From contig JAFGLD010000012.1 of the NCBI GenBank assembly GCA_016928235.1, forward strand, positions 1-46,518: 46,518 nucleotides of DNA. The letters run 5' to 3'. Below the pieces are notes generated by a model. The model ran no database searches, was not told where the DNA came from, and saw only the letters and a program-made list of their open reading frames with translations. Source of the DNA: Anaerolineae bacterium. GTDB lineage: Bacteria; Chloroflexota; Anaerolineae; Aggregatilineales; UBA3940. Positions 33,871-42,976 of this stretch are shown here, one piece after another; the first letter of the stretch is position 1; the number at the start of each line of letters is the position of its first letter. The position numbers were made by a program, and so were the translations under genes.

Positions 33871-36093
33871 CTAACGTGATATGCGTGTCCGCAACACCCA
33901 TACAAGTGCAACCAGGCCGATAATGAGCGGTGGTACTACAACGAGTGCAACAAGCTGTCCAGATGGGAGAGGTAATTCGGGTTGCGGCTGCATGATTTCC
34001 GGTGTCGTCATGGGCATCGCTGTGACCATGTTTTCCGGCTGTTGTACTGGTGATTTGGTTGCTTCTATCAATACAGTTTGGCCTGATGCGCTATAGATGA
34101 TATGAGGGCCTTGCTGTGGTTCGATGATTGCCAAAGAGCCAGATTGCTGAACAGGAGGTGCCGCCGCAAACAAAGCATCAGCCGCACTTTTGAACGCCTC
34201 TTGAGAATTCCCGGTAACCACTAATGTTGTTCTTTCAGGGTTCCAATACGACGATATTTCAAGCAAGACTCCCATCAATGGGTTACTTAATGCTTCTGTC
34301 GCCAGCCGTGTGACATCGGAATTAAAACTTTGCAGGAGCTTGCCGACTAGAGGTTGACGCTCAGGTGAGCCCAATATAATCAAGTTAAAATCGGCTAGAG
34401 ACGCTTCTAAAGTCTCTGAGTATGTCACCATGGAGAGATTGGAAATCACTAAGTTAAATCGCCCCAGCGAGGTCGCCAAACTTAACCCCTCCGCGATTTC
34501 ATCTGTTGTCGCAGCGGCGGGCAAAATGATGTTGGTAGGCGGATCATCAGAGCTGCTACCAACGAAAGGATAGGGGAATGCCAGCAGATCTGGGATTGGC
34601 ATGATATGGTGTGGTGCATACAAGGTCGAATCAGCAGCAATCACGGATATCCAGGCGGCACTCGCATTAGATGGTTGGCAATTTATCAGGTCTAGAAAAT
34701 TTCTTGCCGATATTCTGATATTCATTGTCTGCGCCCGACTGCCGGACACCAGGGTATCACGCACTCTGTCAGGCAATGGAAATGTCACAGTCTTTGATGT
34801 ATCGCCAATATCAATCGGAAAAACACCGATCGGCTCACCGTTGACAGACACCGTCACATGAGAATCGTCGGTCAACGCTGTGCTATATGTCATGTGCAAT
34901 GTAACCTGGGAACCAGGCTCCAATATCCAGCCTGGTGGCAAACGGAAGTAGTAACTGGCTTCAACCAGTCCCATTCCATCCAACACCACATCACGAAAAC
35001 CAAGGTCGCTTAAGGATGTGGTATCTGAAAGCCATGGTTGCTGCGCCGATTCTATTGGGTTAGTAGCCAATCTATCGATCATCACAAGTTGCGACTGGCC
35101 TGTCAAAGTTGTGTAGGTTGTGTTATCGGCAAAGGCCTGACCAGCCAAATCAAGTCCAGCCTGATCGGTACCACTAACCAGCAGCATCTTGCGTGCCGGG
35201 TTCCAGAGCGAATTAAGGATTTGAATTACCGCTGTATTTCCGGCAACTTTGCCACCTTCTGGATACTCAAATTCATTTTTATTGAGATGCACTGGGAGAG
35301 ACGAAGCTAATACTTCAAACATCTGATTCTTATCAGGGAGACCAACTATGACCAGGTTGGCCTGTGTCCGCTCTATATCGGCAAGACTACTGGCTGTTCG
35401 AGCCTGAAACGGAAAAATGCCGCTGCCGGTCTCGCGGCCTAGCCTGGCAGCAACGCGAGCTGCAACTGTAAGGTCAGACGCATCAAAATCATCGGGCAGA
35501 ACAAATATAACGTCTGGGGGAGCATCAATTGAGTTTTGGACGACAATAGCAGCCGGCAGATCCGCCAGAGTGGGGTTAAATATATCTTCATCTACTACCA
35601 ACTGTATCTTTGTTGTATTTCGAACTGTAAACCACTGTCCAGGGTTGTCAGCCTCTGGACAGTTTATGTCACCAGCCAAAAACAGGCGAACATCAAAACG
35701 AAGCTCCAGGTTTTCTGCGTTAAGTCGATCTGGAGGCACTTCGAACCCAATCGTGTGTTCCTGGCTGTCTACCACAGGATGAATACTGGTGATTGGGAGA
35801 CTGTTTGCTGAGATTGTCACCGAGGTGCGCTCAGTATCCAAAAGCGGAGAGGCTTGATAGACAAGTGTAACCTGAGCAGGATGTCTACGGAGCCAATTGG
35901 AAGGCAAGGGAAAATGGATTGAGACTGAGTTATCTAACCCTGTAATGGTGACATCTTCCATACCAAGAGAAGCCATTGTCAACGTACCGGGCACTTCCTG
36001 GTGGCTCAAATCATAAGCATGAGCAGTCTGGTTTTGACCAATAATCAATACAGCAAACAGCAAAACGAGCTTTCCCAATAGCCTTATGTTCAT
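33871..36093 (-). CDS. BcsB-like periplasmic/extracytoplasmic subunit
   Basis: A 740-residue protein related to the cellulose synthase subunit BcsB. A signal peptide (MNIRLLGKLVLLFAVLIIGQNQTAHA) is followed by two homologous halves, each with a carbohydrate-binding-like module and a flavodoxin-like module: MASLGMEDVTITGLDNSVSIHFPLPSNW at the start and LGFRDVVLDGMGLVEASYYFRLPPGWIL in the middle. The C terminus has a single membrane helix (LVALVVVPPLIIGLVALVWVLRTRI), the BcsB anchor. BcsB guides nascent glucan across the envelope and anchors BcsA. Here no BcsA with PilZ domain is in the window, so it may serve another glycosyltransferase. AGGAGAG seven bases before ATG 36093 sets the start. Confidence 0.88.
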   Translation of the reverse strand: MNIRLLGKLVLLFAVLIIGQNQTAHAYDLSHQEVPGTLTMASLGMEDVTITGLDNSVSIHFPLPSNWLRRHPAQVTLVYQASPLLDTERTSVTISANSLPITSIHPVVDSQEHTIGFEVPPDRLNAENLELRFDVRLFLAGDINCPEADNPGQWFTVRNTTKIQLVVDEDIFNPTLADLPAAIVVQNSIDAPPDVIFVLPDDFDASDLTVAARVAARLGRETGSGIFPFQARTASSLADIERTQANLVIVGLPDKNQMFEVLASSLPVHLNKNEFEYPEGGKVAGNTAVIQILNSLWNPARKMLLVSGTDQAGLDLAGQAFADNTTYTTLTGQSQLVMIDRLATNPIESAQQPWLSDTTSLSDLGFRDVVLDGMGLVEASYYFRLPPGWILEPGSQVTLHMTYSTALTDDSHVTVSVNGEPIGVFPIDIGDTSKTVTFPLPDRVRDTLVSGSRAQTMNIRISARNFLDLINCQPSNASAAWISVIAADSTLYAPHHIMPIPDLLAFPYPFVGSSSDDPPTNIILPAAATTDEIAEGLSLATSLGRFNLVISNLSMVTYSETLEASLADFNLIILGSPERQPLVGKLLQSFNSDVTRLATEALSNPLMGVLLEISSYWNPERTTLVVTGNSQEAFKSAADALFAAAPPVQQSGSLAIIEPQQGPHIIYSASGQTVLIEATKSPVQQPENMVTAMPMTTPEIMQPQPELPLPSGQLVALVVVPPLIIGLVALVWVLRTRISR

Positions 36094-36229
36094 GTCAGTG
36101 CTCTCCTATGAAGCAGATCATATTCCTGCCGGAATACTCTCCTCATATCAGGGTTTGTCGACATTGATACGGTAAAAGACATTTCAACGATAAAGAACGT
36201 CAACAGCCCTTGCGTATATCCACATCAAA

Positions 36230-37024
36230 TCATGTAAAAAATGGCCAAATAACCAGCATACCACATTTGAACAAACTGTGCGCCAGAAGAACTCCCCATA
36301 GGGAGTCTGTGCGATGCACAAACCAGGCAAACAGCAGGCCGAGTACTCCCATAATTAGCGCGTATGCAATGGATAGCGATCCTAAATAAGCTGTAAAAAA
36401 CAGTATGCTTGCACAAAAGACACCATAGTTCCCTAAGGAACGATACAAAGCTGTTTGAAGGACGCCTCGAAAAAACACTTCCTCAACACTGCTGGAAAAC
36501 AATGTAATGACGATGATTCCAAGTGTCATATGGGGTAGCGTTGGCGACGAAATTACTGGTTCCGGACGCATAATTAGAGTCCCAAGCAAGCCCATGGGCC
36601 ACCCAACCAGGCAAAACAAAAGCTGCCAATGGATTTGCTTGATGTTGACACCCATTTTGAGTGATACAAGCGTCAGCCCACCGATACGAGAGATCATAAA
36701 AATACCGATCCAAAGAGGCAAGCTGACTGTCACATACTGAAACAAGACAGGCATGTCACCAGCCGGTAATCCCAGGCTGGTAACCCGCATAAGCGGGTAC
36801 AATGCCAATGGTAAAAGAGTCGAACGATACAACTGCTCTGTGTCAGCAGCATGAAGGGTAAGCACAATCAGAAGAATACTATGCACCGCCAGAGCAATCA
36901 GCGGCCCAGAATATATTGCAATAATTTCCGTTATCACAATGCCTGTGATATATGCAGAGATCAGTAGTCTCAACTTACCTGTCTGGCTTAATCTACCTGA
37001 GGTGTTGGAGAGCGATTTTATCAT
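36230..37024 (-). CDS. CPBP-family intramembrane metalloprotease
   Basis: A 264-residue polytopic membrane protein with about seven to eight helices. The CPBP (CAAX protease/bacteriocin-processing) signature SSVEEVFFRGVL gives the paired glutamates and arginine, and the later FAWFVHRTDSLWGVLLAHSLF carries the second and third motif histidines. These proteins cleave within or near the membrane; in bacteria most have unknown targets. I start at ATG 37024 (MIKSLSNTSGRL); an in-frame TTG at 37042 would overlap the previous gene's stop. The preceding small gene ends seven bases upstream, so the two are coupled. Its place in an EPS locus suggests a role in maturing an envelope protein. Confidence 0.82.
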   Translation of the reverse strand: MIKSLSNTSGRLSQTGKLRLLISAYITGIVITEIIAIYSGPLIALAVHSILLIVLTLHAADTEQLYRSTLLPLALYPLMRVTSLGLPAGDMPVLFQYVTVSLPLWIGIFMISRIGGLTLVSLKMGVNIKQIHWQLLFCLVGWPMGLLGTLIMRPEPVISSPTLPHMTLGIIVITLFSSSVEEVFFRGVLQTALYRSLGNYGVFCASILFFTAYLGSLSIAYALIMGVLGLLFAWFVHRTDSLWGVLLAHSLFKCGMLVIWPFFT

Positions 37025-37031
37025 GGTAATC

Positions 37032-37292
37032 TTAGGGCCCAACCGGGGTATTGAGCATGACCATCAAGTTAAATCTCAGTGCTATCACAATCACGCACAG
37101 AGCCACAAGCGGATACGTTACTGTATCTAGGATTTTGATGTATTGGATAGCCCGACTTCCTCCGGTTGCGCTTAAGAGTGCTCGGATAATAAGAATGATG
37201 AGGCAACTCAGTACAACAACAAGGCTGAGCGTGCTGATGAGAACAACATCCTCCAGGGAGTTGGTGGTCATTGCATTGATTAGCACAGTCAT
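37032..37292 (-). CDS. Small two-helix membrane protein
   Basis: An 86-residue hypothetical protein with two membrane helices, VVLISTLSLVVVLSCLIILIIRALL at about 16-40 and YPLVALCVIVIALRFNLMVML at about 60-80. A short polar loop with ATGGSRAIQYIK lies between. The start ATG overlaps the stop of the preceding gene (ATGA at 37289-37292), and GAGGTG lies six bases before it, so translation is coupled. I know no family. Codon order and the tight fit in the operon argue for a real protein, perhaps a small subunit of the polymerase/flippase complex. Confidence 0.7.
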   Translation of the reverse strand: MTVLINAMTTNSLEDVVLISTLSLVVVLSCLIILIIRALLSATGGSRAIQYIKILDTVTYPLVALCVIVIALRFNLMVMLNTPVGP

Positions 37293-37666
37293 TGAGACAC
37301 CTCAGATGGTCGAGTTAGTACCTCATGTCGTGAAGCTATCCATATGCGCGTAAAGGAGATCGTAACGCCCATCCAAGTGATTGCCAGGATAATGAACACA
37401 CCTTGTTTATAATCCCAGATCCCACCGTATAAGAGGGCCAATGATACAAGCGTGTCAATGGACATACTCAAAGCAATTGCCAGTATCCAGCGCGCAGAGG
37501 CCTGTGCAATGTGCAGCGATTGGAGATAGGCCATACCCGGACACACCAGAAGACACCACAGTGTGATCACTACACGACCAGGGCTACCGTTCCCTGCCTG
37601 GATTGCTACAATCAGCAATCCGGATGAGACCAAAATAATCACTAACCAGATCGTTTGCCATATCAT
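37289..37666 (-). CDS. Small four-helix membrane protein
   Basis: A 125-residue hypothetical protein that is nearly all membrane: helices at about 4-24 (TIWLVIILVSSGLLIVAI), 32-50, 60-80 and 88-108, with a polar tail RHEVLTRPSEVSQ. It begins by an ATGA overlap with the polytopic protein gene upstream and ends by another ATGA with the 86-residue gene. This string of overlaps is strong evidence that the four genes are made together. The family is unknown to me. It may be an accessory subunit of the adjacent polymerase-like protein. Confidence 0.7.
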   Translation of the reverse strand: MIWQTIWLVIILVSSGLLIVAIQAGNGSPGRVVITLWCLLVCPGMAYLQSLHIAQASARWILAIALSMSIDTLVSLALLYGGIWDYKQGVFIILAITWMGVTISFTRIWIASRHEVLTRPSEVSQ

Positions 37667-39540
37667 CAGGGTTCTCCTGAGGGTTGTTTGTTAAGCACAA
37701 AGATAACAACATCATGGTTTTGAAAAACAGGGATGAATCGATCTGAAGCTCGCAAGGCTTGCTCAATTCGATCCAATTCGCCAGGAGGTAGATAGCCTAG
37801 CGCATCACTGGCAATCGCCTGACTTCGGGTAAGAATTAAATAAGTAGCAGTGTAGCTTGGGTTGTCTAGCCATCGCGATAGCACTCCAACAGGGTCTGCC
37901 ACCACTGCGTCACGCGATTCTTTCGGTTCCGATGTGATAGGAACGGAGACAAAGTATTCGTAATTACGGAACTGGAACGGATAATTGGTTGAACCTGTGA
38001 TCAGGAGTGTGTTCTGTGGCGCAAAGTCAATCAAATAATTTGCCCCAGCAATTTCATCTTGAGTAAAGCGATACTGTCGGTCTTTTCCCAGGTTGGCAAA
38101 GAAATATCCGATAAGAAACAAGGTGCATACAATATATAGTGCGCCCAACCAAAGCCAGCCTCGTTGGGTGTGTTTTGATGGATAGAAAAAAGATGCCGCA
38201 AAAAATGCTATCGAAGGTATTGTAAACAGGTATACTCGAAAGAGTATTTCTCCCCCATAGGCATTGCCAACAGGAATGAGCGTAGGGCCTACCATGAGCA
38301 TGATAGCAGCAAGATCGATAGAGCCGGTTGTCAGTCTCCGAATGCCTCCCAAAAAGGCCAATAGCCAGATCGAGATGGTCAGGATGCGGCCAATCAGGGC
38401 CACGAGACTTTGCCCAGGGCTGGTTGTGTCTACGTCGATAAGATTCGAGCTGACATTTCCAGAGACCTGTCCTGCCGAATCGATGATATCCTGGATGTTA
38501 TTGCCCAGAAATCGGGTTGCCACAAACAAAATCCAGGTTAAGGTCAGCAAGATGACGATAGCCGGAAGTCCTCGGGTATTGATCTGACGGGCCAGAGAAA
38601 GAAACAAAATTGCACCTATTAGCATGACCGGTGTTAACTGATGGGAAGCCACAATGGCAAAGGCCGCCAGAATAGTCAGAGACATCAAGACAACCCTTGT
38701 GAACGAATCTGACTTTTCGATCTCAACAGCGCCAGTACGAGCACGATCCAGCAGCGGTTCAATGAGGGACAGGCCGTGCCGGACAAGAGGCCATTGAGAC
38801 ACTTTGGAAGGCTGGAGTGTTAACGATGAACGAAACCAGGTCAAACATACTCCCACGACAACAAGATAGAGAAAGTATGCCATTGCTTGAGGACAGTAGT
38901 AATCTTGTCCAATCCAGTTAGTCAAGAAAAAGATGAGAATACCCAACCAGGACAGCCGCCGATCATCGGTTAATGTCCGATAAACCAATAACAACGCGCC
39001 GAAAAACAGAATGTCGAAGAAAACTCCCGCCCAGACTGCCAGAATGAGAGGACTGTCCAGCCCGGCAACTTCGGTGATCAGAGCGCTGAGGGTAAAGAAC
39101 CCTGGCCAGTTATGGTACGCATCCAGATTCCTGATTGCCGGGTTGACCGACTGGTGTCGCATAATGTAATCGACAATACCAACATGCTTCCAAGCCCACG
39201 AATAACGAAGTGTCCCATACAAAAGGGGTGGTGTGCTTTGAATCATCACGATCAAAGCAAGGATATGCAGCGCAAGTACGGCATCAGGAGCATCATTACG
39301 GCAAAGCAACACACAGAAGCTGGCAATCAGAGCGAATAGAGCTACAAAGTATGTTATTGGCAAGACAGACAGGAGCCCAATATCATTCATGGCGTCCAAG
39401 TCTACGTAACGAAGAGATAATGACCAAATGACAACAGCTACTACCAGGACGGCTAGGGACCATCCCCATCTCTTCATATGGCCAAGGAGTGTCGTCCAGG
39501 AAGGAACCCCTTGTTGGACAGCCAATTTACTATGTGTCAT
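37666..39540 (-). CDS. Polytopic membrane protein, GT-C or polymerase-like
   Basis: A 624-residue protein with about 12-13 predicted membrane helices (for example WSLAVLVVAVVIWSLSL at the start and GWLWLGALYIVCTLFLIGYFFANL near 480). Large soluble loops include the segment IRNLDAYHNWPG near residue 140 and a C-terminal soluble domain of ~120 residues (YRFTQDEIAGANYLIDFAPQ ...). This layout fits a GT-C glycosyltransferase or an O-antigen/exopolysaccharide polymerase, but no decisive motif is visible. It overlaps the flippase gene by an ATGA junction and is followed by the 125-residue gene in the same way. Its position next to a flippase is what one expects for a Wzy-type polymerase; this remains an inference. 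Confidence 0.65.
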   Translation of the reverse strand: MTHSKLAVQQGVPSWTTLLGHMKRWGWSLAVLVVAVVIWSLSLRYVDLDAMNDIGLLSVLPITYFVALFALIASFCVLLCRNDAPDAVLALHILALIVMIQSTPPLLYGTLRYSWAWKHVGIVDYIMRHQSVNPAIRNLDAYHNWPGFFTLSALITEVAGLDSPLILAVWAGVFFDILFFGALLLVYRTLTDDRRLSWLGILIFFLTNWIGQDYYCPQAMAYFLYLVVVGVCLTWFRSSLTLQPSKVSQWPLVRHGLSLIEPLLDRARTGAVEIEKSDSFTRVVLMSLTILAAFAIVASHQLTPVMLIGAILFLSLARQINTRGLPAIVILLTLTWILFVATRFLGNNIQDIIDSAGQVSGNVSSNLIDVDTTSPGQSLVALIGRILTISIWLLAFLGGIRRLTTGSIDLAAIMLMVGPTLIPVGNAYGGEILFRVYLFTIPSIAFFAASFFYPSKHTQRGWLWLGALYIVCTLFLIGYFFANLGKDRQYRFTQDEIAGANYLIDFAPQNTLLITGSTNYPFQFRNYEYFVSVPITSEPKESRDAVVADPVGVLSRWLDNPSYTATYLILTRSQAIASDALGYLPPGELDRIEQALRASDRFIPVFQNHDVVIFVLNKQPSGEP

Positions 39541-41903
39541 AGATAGAACAGGACACTTTCTACATTCCTGGAAAGCCAGAACCAGCTATTTGCATAGCGT
39601 TCTGCTTTTTTAAGGTTGCATGACACATGATGGAGCCAGGTTATTAGAAATATAATGCGAGGCGATGGAGCATTCCCATCACAAGAAAGTGAGCTTGTTG
39701 CCAGCATCTCACATCCCAGTTCTGCCCAACTATCCTTTTCTTTATCAAGGAATCTTAAAATCACGTCGCCGATTTCCTTGTTCTGAACGCGAAGCTGTGT
39801 GCTCAAATACAGCCATGCGAGATCGATCTGTGGAAGTGCCTGCTTACTCGCAAGCTCCCAATCTACAATCCCAGTTATCTGATGGGTGGTGGGTTCGATG
39901 AGAATGTTCTCTGGCGCGAAATCGCCGTGGATCCAGCTTGTAGTCATCACCTTGTCACGAAGTGCGGATTTCAGCTCATTTCCAAGACGCTCCAGAGAGT
40001 GGAGGTTTCCGCTGGTTGTTTTGTTCAGTGCCACCCTGACGATTTCAATGGGCATATCAACCCATTCAGCCAGTATTGTATCATCGATCGTGATTACCTG
40101 TGCAGTTTGGTGATGAAGTGGTTCAATAGCACAGGATGCATTCGATAGAAATGTTCCCAACGATGGGCCTGGCGCGATGGACTGTACACTGCTTGTTCCA
40201 GGTAGCCGAGTTTCGGCCACATAGACTTGCTCCCCTAGCTTTCCATGAGCAATGACTTGTGGCAGCAATGCTCGCCATGCGCCTAAGTTTTGCATCGCCT
40301 GAAGCTCCTGGACGATCGTGCGATGGTGTGTCAGGCTGCTTGCTGAGGCCGGTGATCCGGATATTTTCAAAACGGCTACTGGTTGCCCAGGTATCCCAAG
40401 GTGGAATCCGATGCCATCTTTGACAATTGGTAGAGCATCAAGAAGCTGCCAACCAGATGCTTCTTGCCGGCCGCTCTGACGTTGGATTTCTTGAAAAATC
40501 ATGGTGCTAGAGGCTGCAATGCAAGCCCGATCGCGCTCTGATTGCTGCATGATGTTCGCTTTTACGTGCTGCCAAATCCAAACTACAGCCGTTAGGTTTA
40601 TCCGCCCAAGCCAGAGCAAACGCATCTCAGTCAAAAGCAAAACCGCAGCGACCACTGATTGGCTCGCCAGCCAGGCTATCCCGACGCCTGTGATCCCCAG
40701 TGGACCAAGTAGAAAATAGCTAAGTCCAATCACCAAGACACACATTGTCACCATGACACCCAATAGCGCTTTCATGCGGACTCTGACGCGCTGGATATTA
40801 CCATAAAGAGAAGTGACTACATTGGGAATTGCTGACAGGCTCAGCAAGCGAAGCAGAGTAGCTCCTTCAGTAGAGTATTCTTCGCCAAATAACTGCAAAA
40901 ATAGCGGCGCGCCGATGACAATCATAATGACAACAGGGATAACGAAGCGCAAATTCTGGACGAGCATCTTATAGCTATAAACATTGAGCTTTTCTTCGTC
41001 AACTGCCGCTTCTACAATCAACGAATTACCCATATTGCTGGGGATAAGATAGAGAGCATAGGCTATTGTCCAGGCCAAATAGAAATAAGCCGCGGGTGCT
41101 GCCCCAGCGCGTTCTAGAACAACCAGTGGAAGCAGGTCTACTGCTGCCATCATCACCAAAGAGGTCATAAAATCACTGCCGGCAAATATCGCGCCACGCT
41201 TGAGGCTGAGAGGAGTTTCAATATCAGTATGGGCATATATATGTTTGGGCATTAGTCGGGCAAATATCAGGATGTTCATAGCAGGTACTATCACGATGAC
41301 AGGCAGCGTCCAGGAGAGAAAAACGCCATCATGAGGGTACCCTGTGGCCAGAACAATCAGCAGCCCAACTTTGAGCAGCGCGAAGATCAGGTTTTCGACA
41401 GGTACCCACAGCGCCTCGCGTAAACCGGTCAGCACGCGATCCTGAAGAGCAAAGATACACCAAGACAGTGTGGCTACCACAAACCATACCCCAAAGCCAG
41501 GGCTTACCTGAAGAAAGTCCAGGGTAGGTGCCCAGACAGGCTGGCCTAGCACAAAGATCGTTCCGGTAATCGCCGCAGCCCCTAGACTTACTCCGTAGGC
41601 TAAGAGTACCAACTGAGGCGTTTTCCGGCCCGCTGTTGGAATGAACCGATTGAGAATACTGCCCATGTTCAACATGGCCATGCTTGACAGAAATGTCATG
41701 GTCGAGATCAATGTCGAGCTGATGCCGACCACTTCAGCATCATACCACCGTGCCGCGATAATCCAGTACAACAGGCCAATGGCTGATGTAAGAACCGAGC
41801 TTGCCACGAGAGCATACCCGTTTCGATAGAGAGGTGTGCGGAGATGCTCAATCAGTTGAGATAACCACTTACTCCATTTAGCATTGTCAGGCAAGGCATT
41901 CAT
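39537..41903 (-). CDS. Polysaccharide flippase fused to APH-type kinase
   Basis: A 788-residue fusion. Residues ~15-440 are a Wzx/MATE-type polysaccharide flippase with about 12-14 membrane helices (LLYWIIAARWYDAEVVGISSTLISTMTFLSSMAMLNMGSILNRFIPTAG is the typical start). Residues ~470-788 are a soluble aminoglycoside-phosphotransferase-fold kinase. The catalytic loop is HGDFAPEN, with HGD at 659-661, and the metal Asp is in GIVDWE near 681. An NPxxK-like lysine is not obvious. It would move a lipid-linked glycan across the membrane and phosphorylate a sugar or small molecule. ATG 41903 is used; a TTG at 41927 adds eight residues. It follows a GH16 gene and overlaps the polymerase-like gene. 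This combination is unusual. Confidence 0.85.
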   Translation of the reverse strand: MNALPDNAKWSKWLSQLIEHLRTPLYRNGYALVASSVLTSAIGLLYWIIAARWYDAEVVGISSTLISTMTFLSSMAMLNMGSILNRFIPTAGRKTPQLVLLAYGVSLGAAAITGTIFVLGQPVWAPTLDFLQVSPGFGVWFVVATLSWCIFALQDRVLTGLREALWVPVENLIFALLKVGLLIVLATGYPHDGVFLSWTLPVIVIVPAMNILIFARLMPKHIYAHTDIETPLSLKRGAIFAGSDFMTSLVMMAAVDLLPLVVLERAGAAPAAYFYLAWTIAYALYLIPSNMGNSLIVEAAVDEEKLNVYSYKMLVQNLRFVIPVVIMIVIGAPLFLQLFGEEYSTEGATLLRLLSLSAIPNVVTSLYGNIQRVRVRMKALLGVMVTMCVLVIGLSYFLLGPLGITGVGIAWLASQSVVAAVLLLTEMRLLWLGRINLTAVVWIWQHVKANIMQQSERDRACIAASSTMIFQEIQRQSGRQEASGWQLLDALPIVKDGIGFHLGIPGQPVAVLKISGSPASASSLTHHRTIVQELQAMQNLGAWRALLPQVIAHGKLGEQVYVAETRLPGTSSVQSIAPGPSLGTFLSNASCAIEPLHHQTAQVITIDDTILAEWVDMPIEIVRVALNKTTSGNLHSLERLGNELKSALRDKVMTTSWIHGDFAPENILIEPTTHQITGIVDWELASKQALPQIDLAWLYLSTQLRVQNKEIGDVILRFLDKEKDSWAELGCEMLATSSLSCDGNAPSPRIIFLITWLHHVSCNLKKAERYANSWFWLSRNVESVLFYL

Positions 41904-41987
41904 ATGCGCCGGCTCGATTTCATACAACTCAAAATGGAAGGCATATGCATCCTATCCAATAAATATTGCTTCATTCACAATCTCTCT

Positions 41988-42932
41988 TCAATCCAATACA
42001 TACCAAACACGAACATAGTCAACTTCGAAATAACTGGGGAATACTGTATCAGAACCTGGTGGGCCTGGCCAGTCACCTCCAACCGCCAGATTGAGAAGGA
42101 GATACATGTTTGTCGCCGGAATGTATTCTTGTTCCTCAAATCGCCATCGTTCAACGCCATCGACCAGCCACACGACCCGATCAGGCCGCCAGTCGATAGC
42201 AAAGGTATGCCAGTCTGCCGAAAAGTCAATGCCCTGCCACGATTTTCCCGACGAATCGGCCGTTTCCGGATCAACAAGGTAATGGATGTGCATTTCAAGC
42301 ATGTCGGGTGCATTGCCAAGGATTTCCATCACATCGATCTCAGGCTTCGAAGTCAGATCAGTCGGCAACAACCAGAATGCAGCCCACAAACCATCGCCTT
42401 GTGGGCTGCGAGCCCGGATTTCCGCATAGCCAGTTTGGAAAGCAAAACCGAGTTTTTGCGGCTCGTCGTAACTGACCGGGCCGGTCGTGATCATACCGGA
42501 TGTATATGGATAAATTTGCCCATCCTCGGTCTCGAACTCCTGCTTCTGGGCGCGCAGACGTAGTATTCCCCCTTCTACCAGAACGTTGTCAGGTGTGTAC
42601 CACTGCAGTTCATTGTTGCCCAAATTAGTACATCCATTTTGGTTCCACCAATAACAGACTGTCCACCGGCTCCGATCGAGTGCCCGGCCTTCAAACTCGT
42701 CGTTGAAAACCAACTGCCAGGTTTCTGTCTGGCCGACAGGCCCAGACGCGCGTATTGCCAAAGTAGGCTCAGGAATATCCAAGCTGGTCTCAGATTGTGT
42801 CGTTGTGGAGGTTGTGGGAGCTATTACAGAGGCAGGACGACCAGCAAACAGGACATCCCATAAAGTTGACACTAAGGAAAGCATTGCAAAAGTGGCAAGT
42901 AACACCAGCAACCGCCAATACTTGAATTTCAT
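41988..42932 (-). CDS. GH16 glucanase-like protein, membrane-anchored
   Basis: A 314-residue GH16 protein, paralogous to the lipoprotein at 29906-30964: the catalytic domains share long runs such as FNDEFEG, RSRWTVCYWW, PYTSGM and EIDVME. A hydrophobic N-terminal segment (RLLVLLATFAMLSLVSTLWDVLFAG) is a signal anchor, not a clear lipobox, followed by a short Thr-rich spacer. The active-site EIDVME and the closing FEVDYVRVWYV strand are intact, so it is probably an active beta-glucanase or transglycosylase. AGGAGGTT lies about 11 bases before the ATG at 42932. It lies 44 bases after the GT2 gene. Two related GH16 enzymes at opposite ends of one locus suggest they act on the same polymer. Confidence 0.88.
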   Translation of the reverse strand: MKFKYWRLLVLLATFAMLSLVSTLWDVLFAGRPASVIAPTTSTTTQSETSLDIPEPTLAIRASGPVGQTETWQLVFNDEFEGRALDRSRWTVCYWWNQNGCTNLGNNELQWYTPDNVLVEGGILRLRAQKQEFETEDGQIYPYTSGMITTGPVSYDEPQKLGFAFQTGYAEIRARSPQGDGLWAAFWLLPTDLTSKPEIDVMEILGNAPDMLEMHIHYLVDPETADSSGKSWQGIDFSADWHTFAIDWRPDRVVWLVDGVERWRFEEQEYIPATNMYLLLNLAVGGDWPGPPGSDTVFPSYFEVDYVRVWYVLD

Positions 42933-42976
42933 TGGTCTGTTTCAACCTCCTGTCAGATGCCATACATCTGGCCACA

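Noticed and set aside
41904..42563. Plus-strand open frame of 219 codons opposite the second GH16 gene
   Set aside because: It is antisense to conserved GH16 catalytic sequence and no family is seen.
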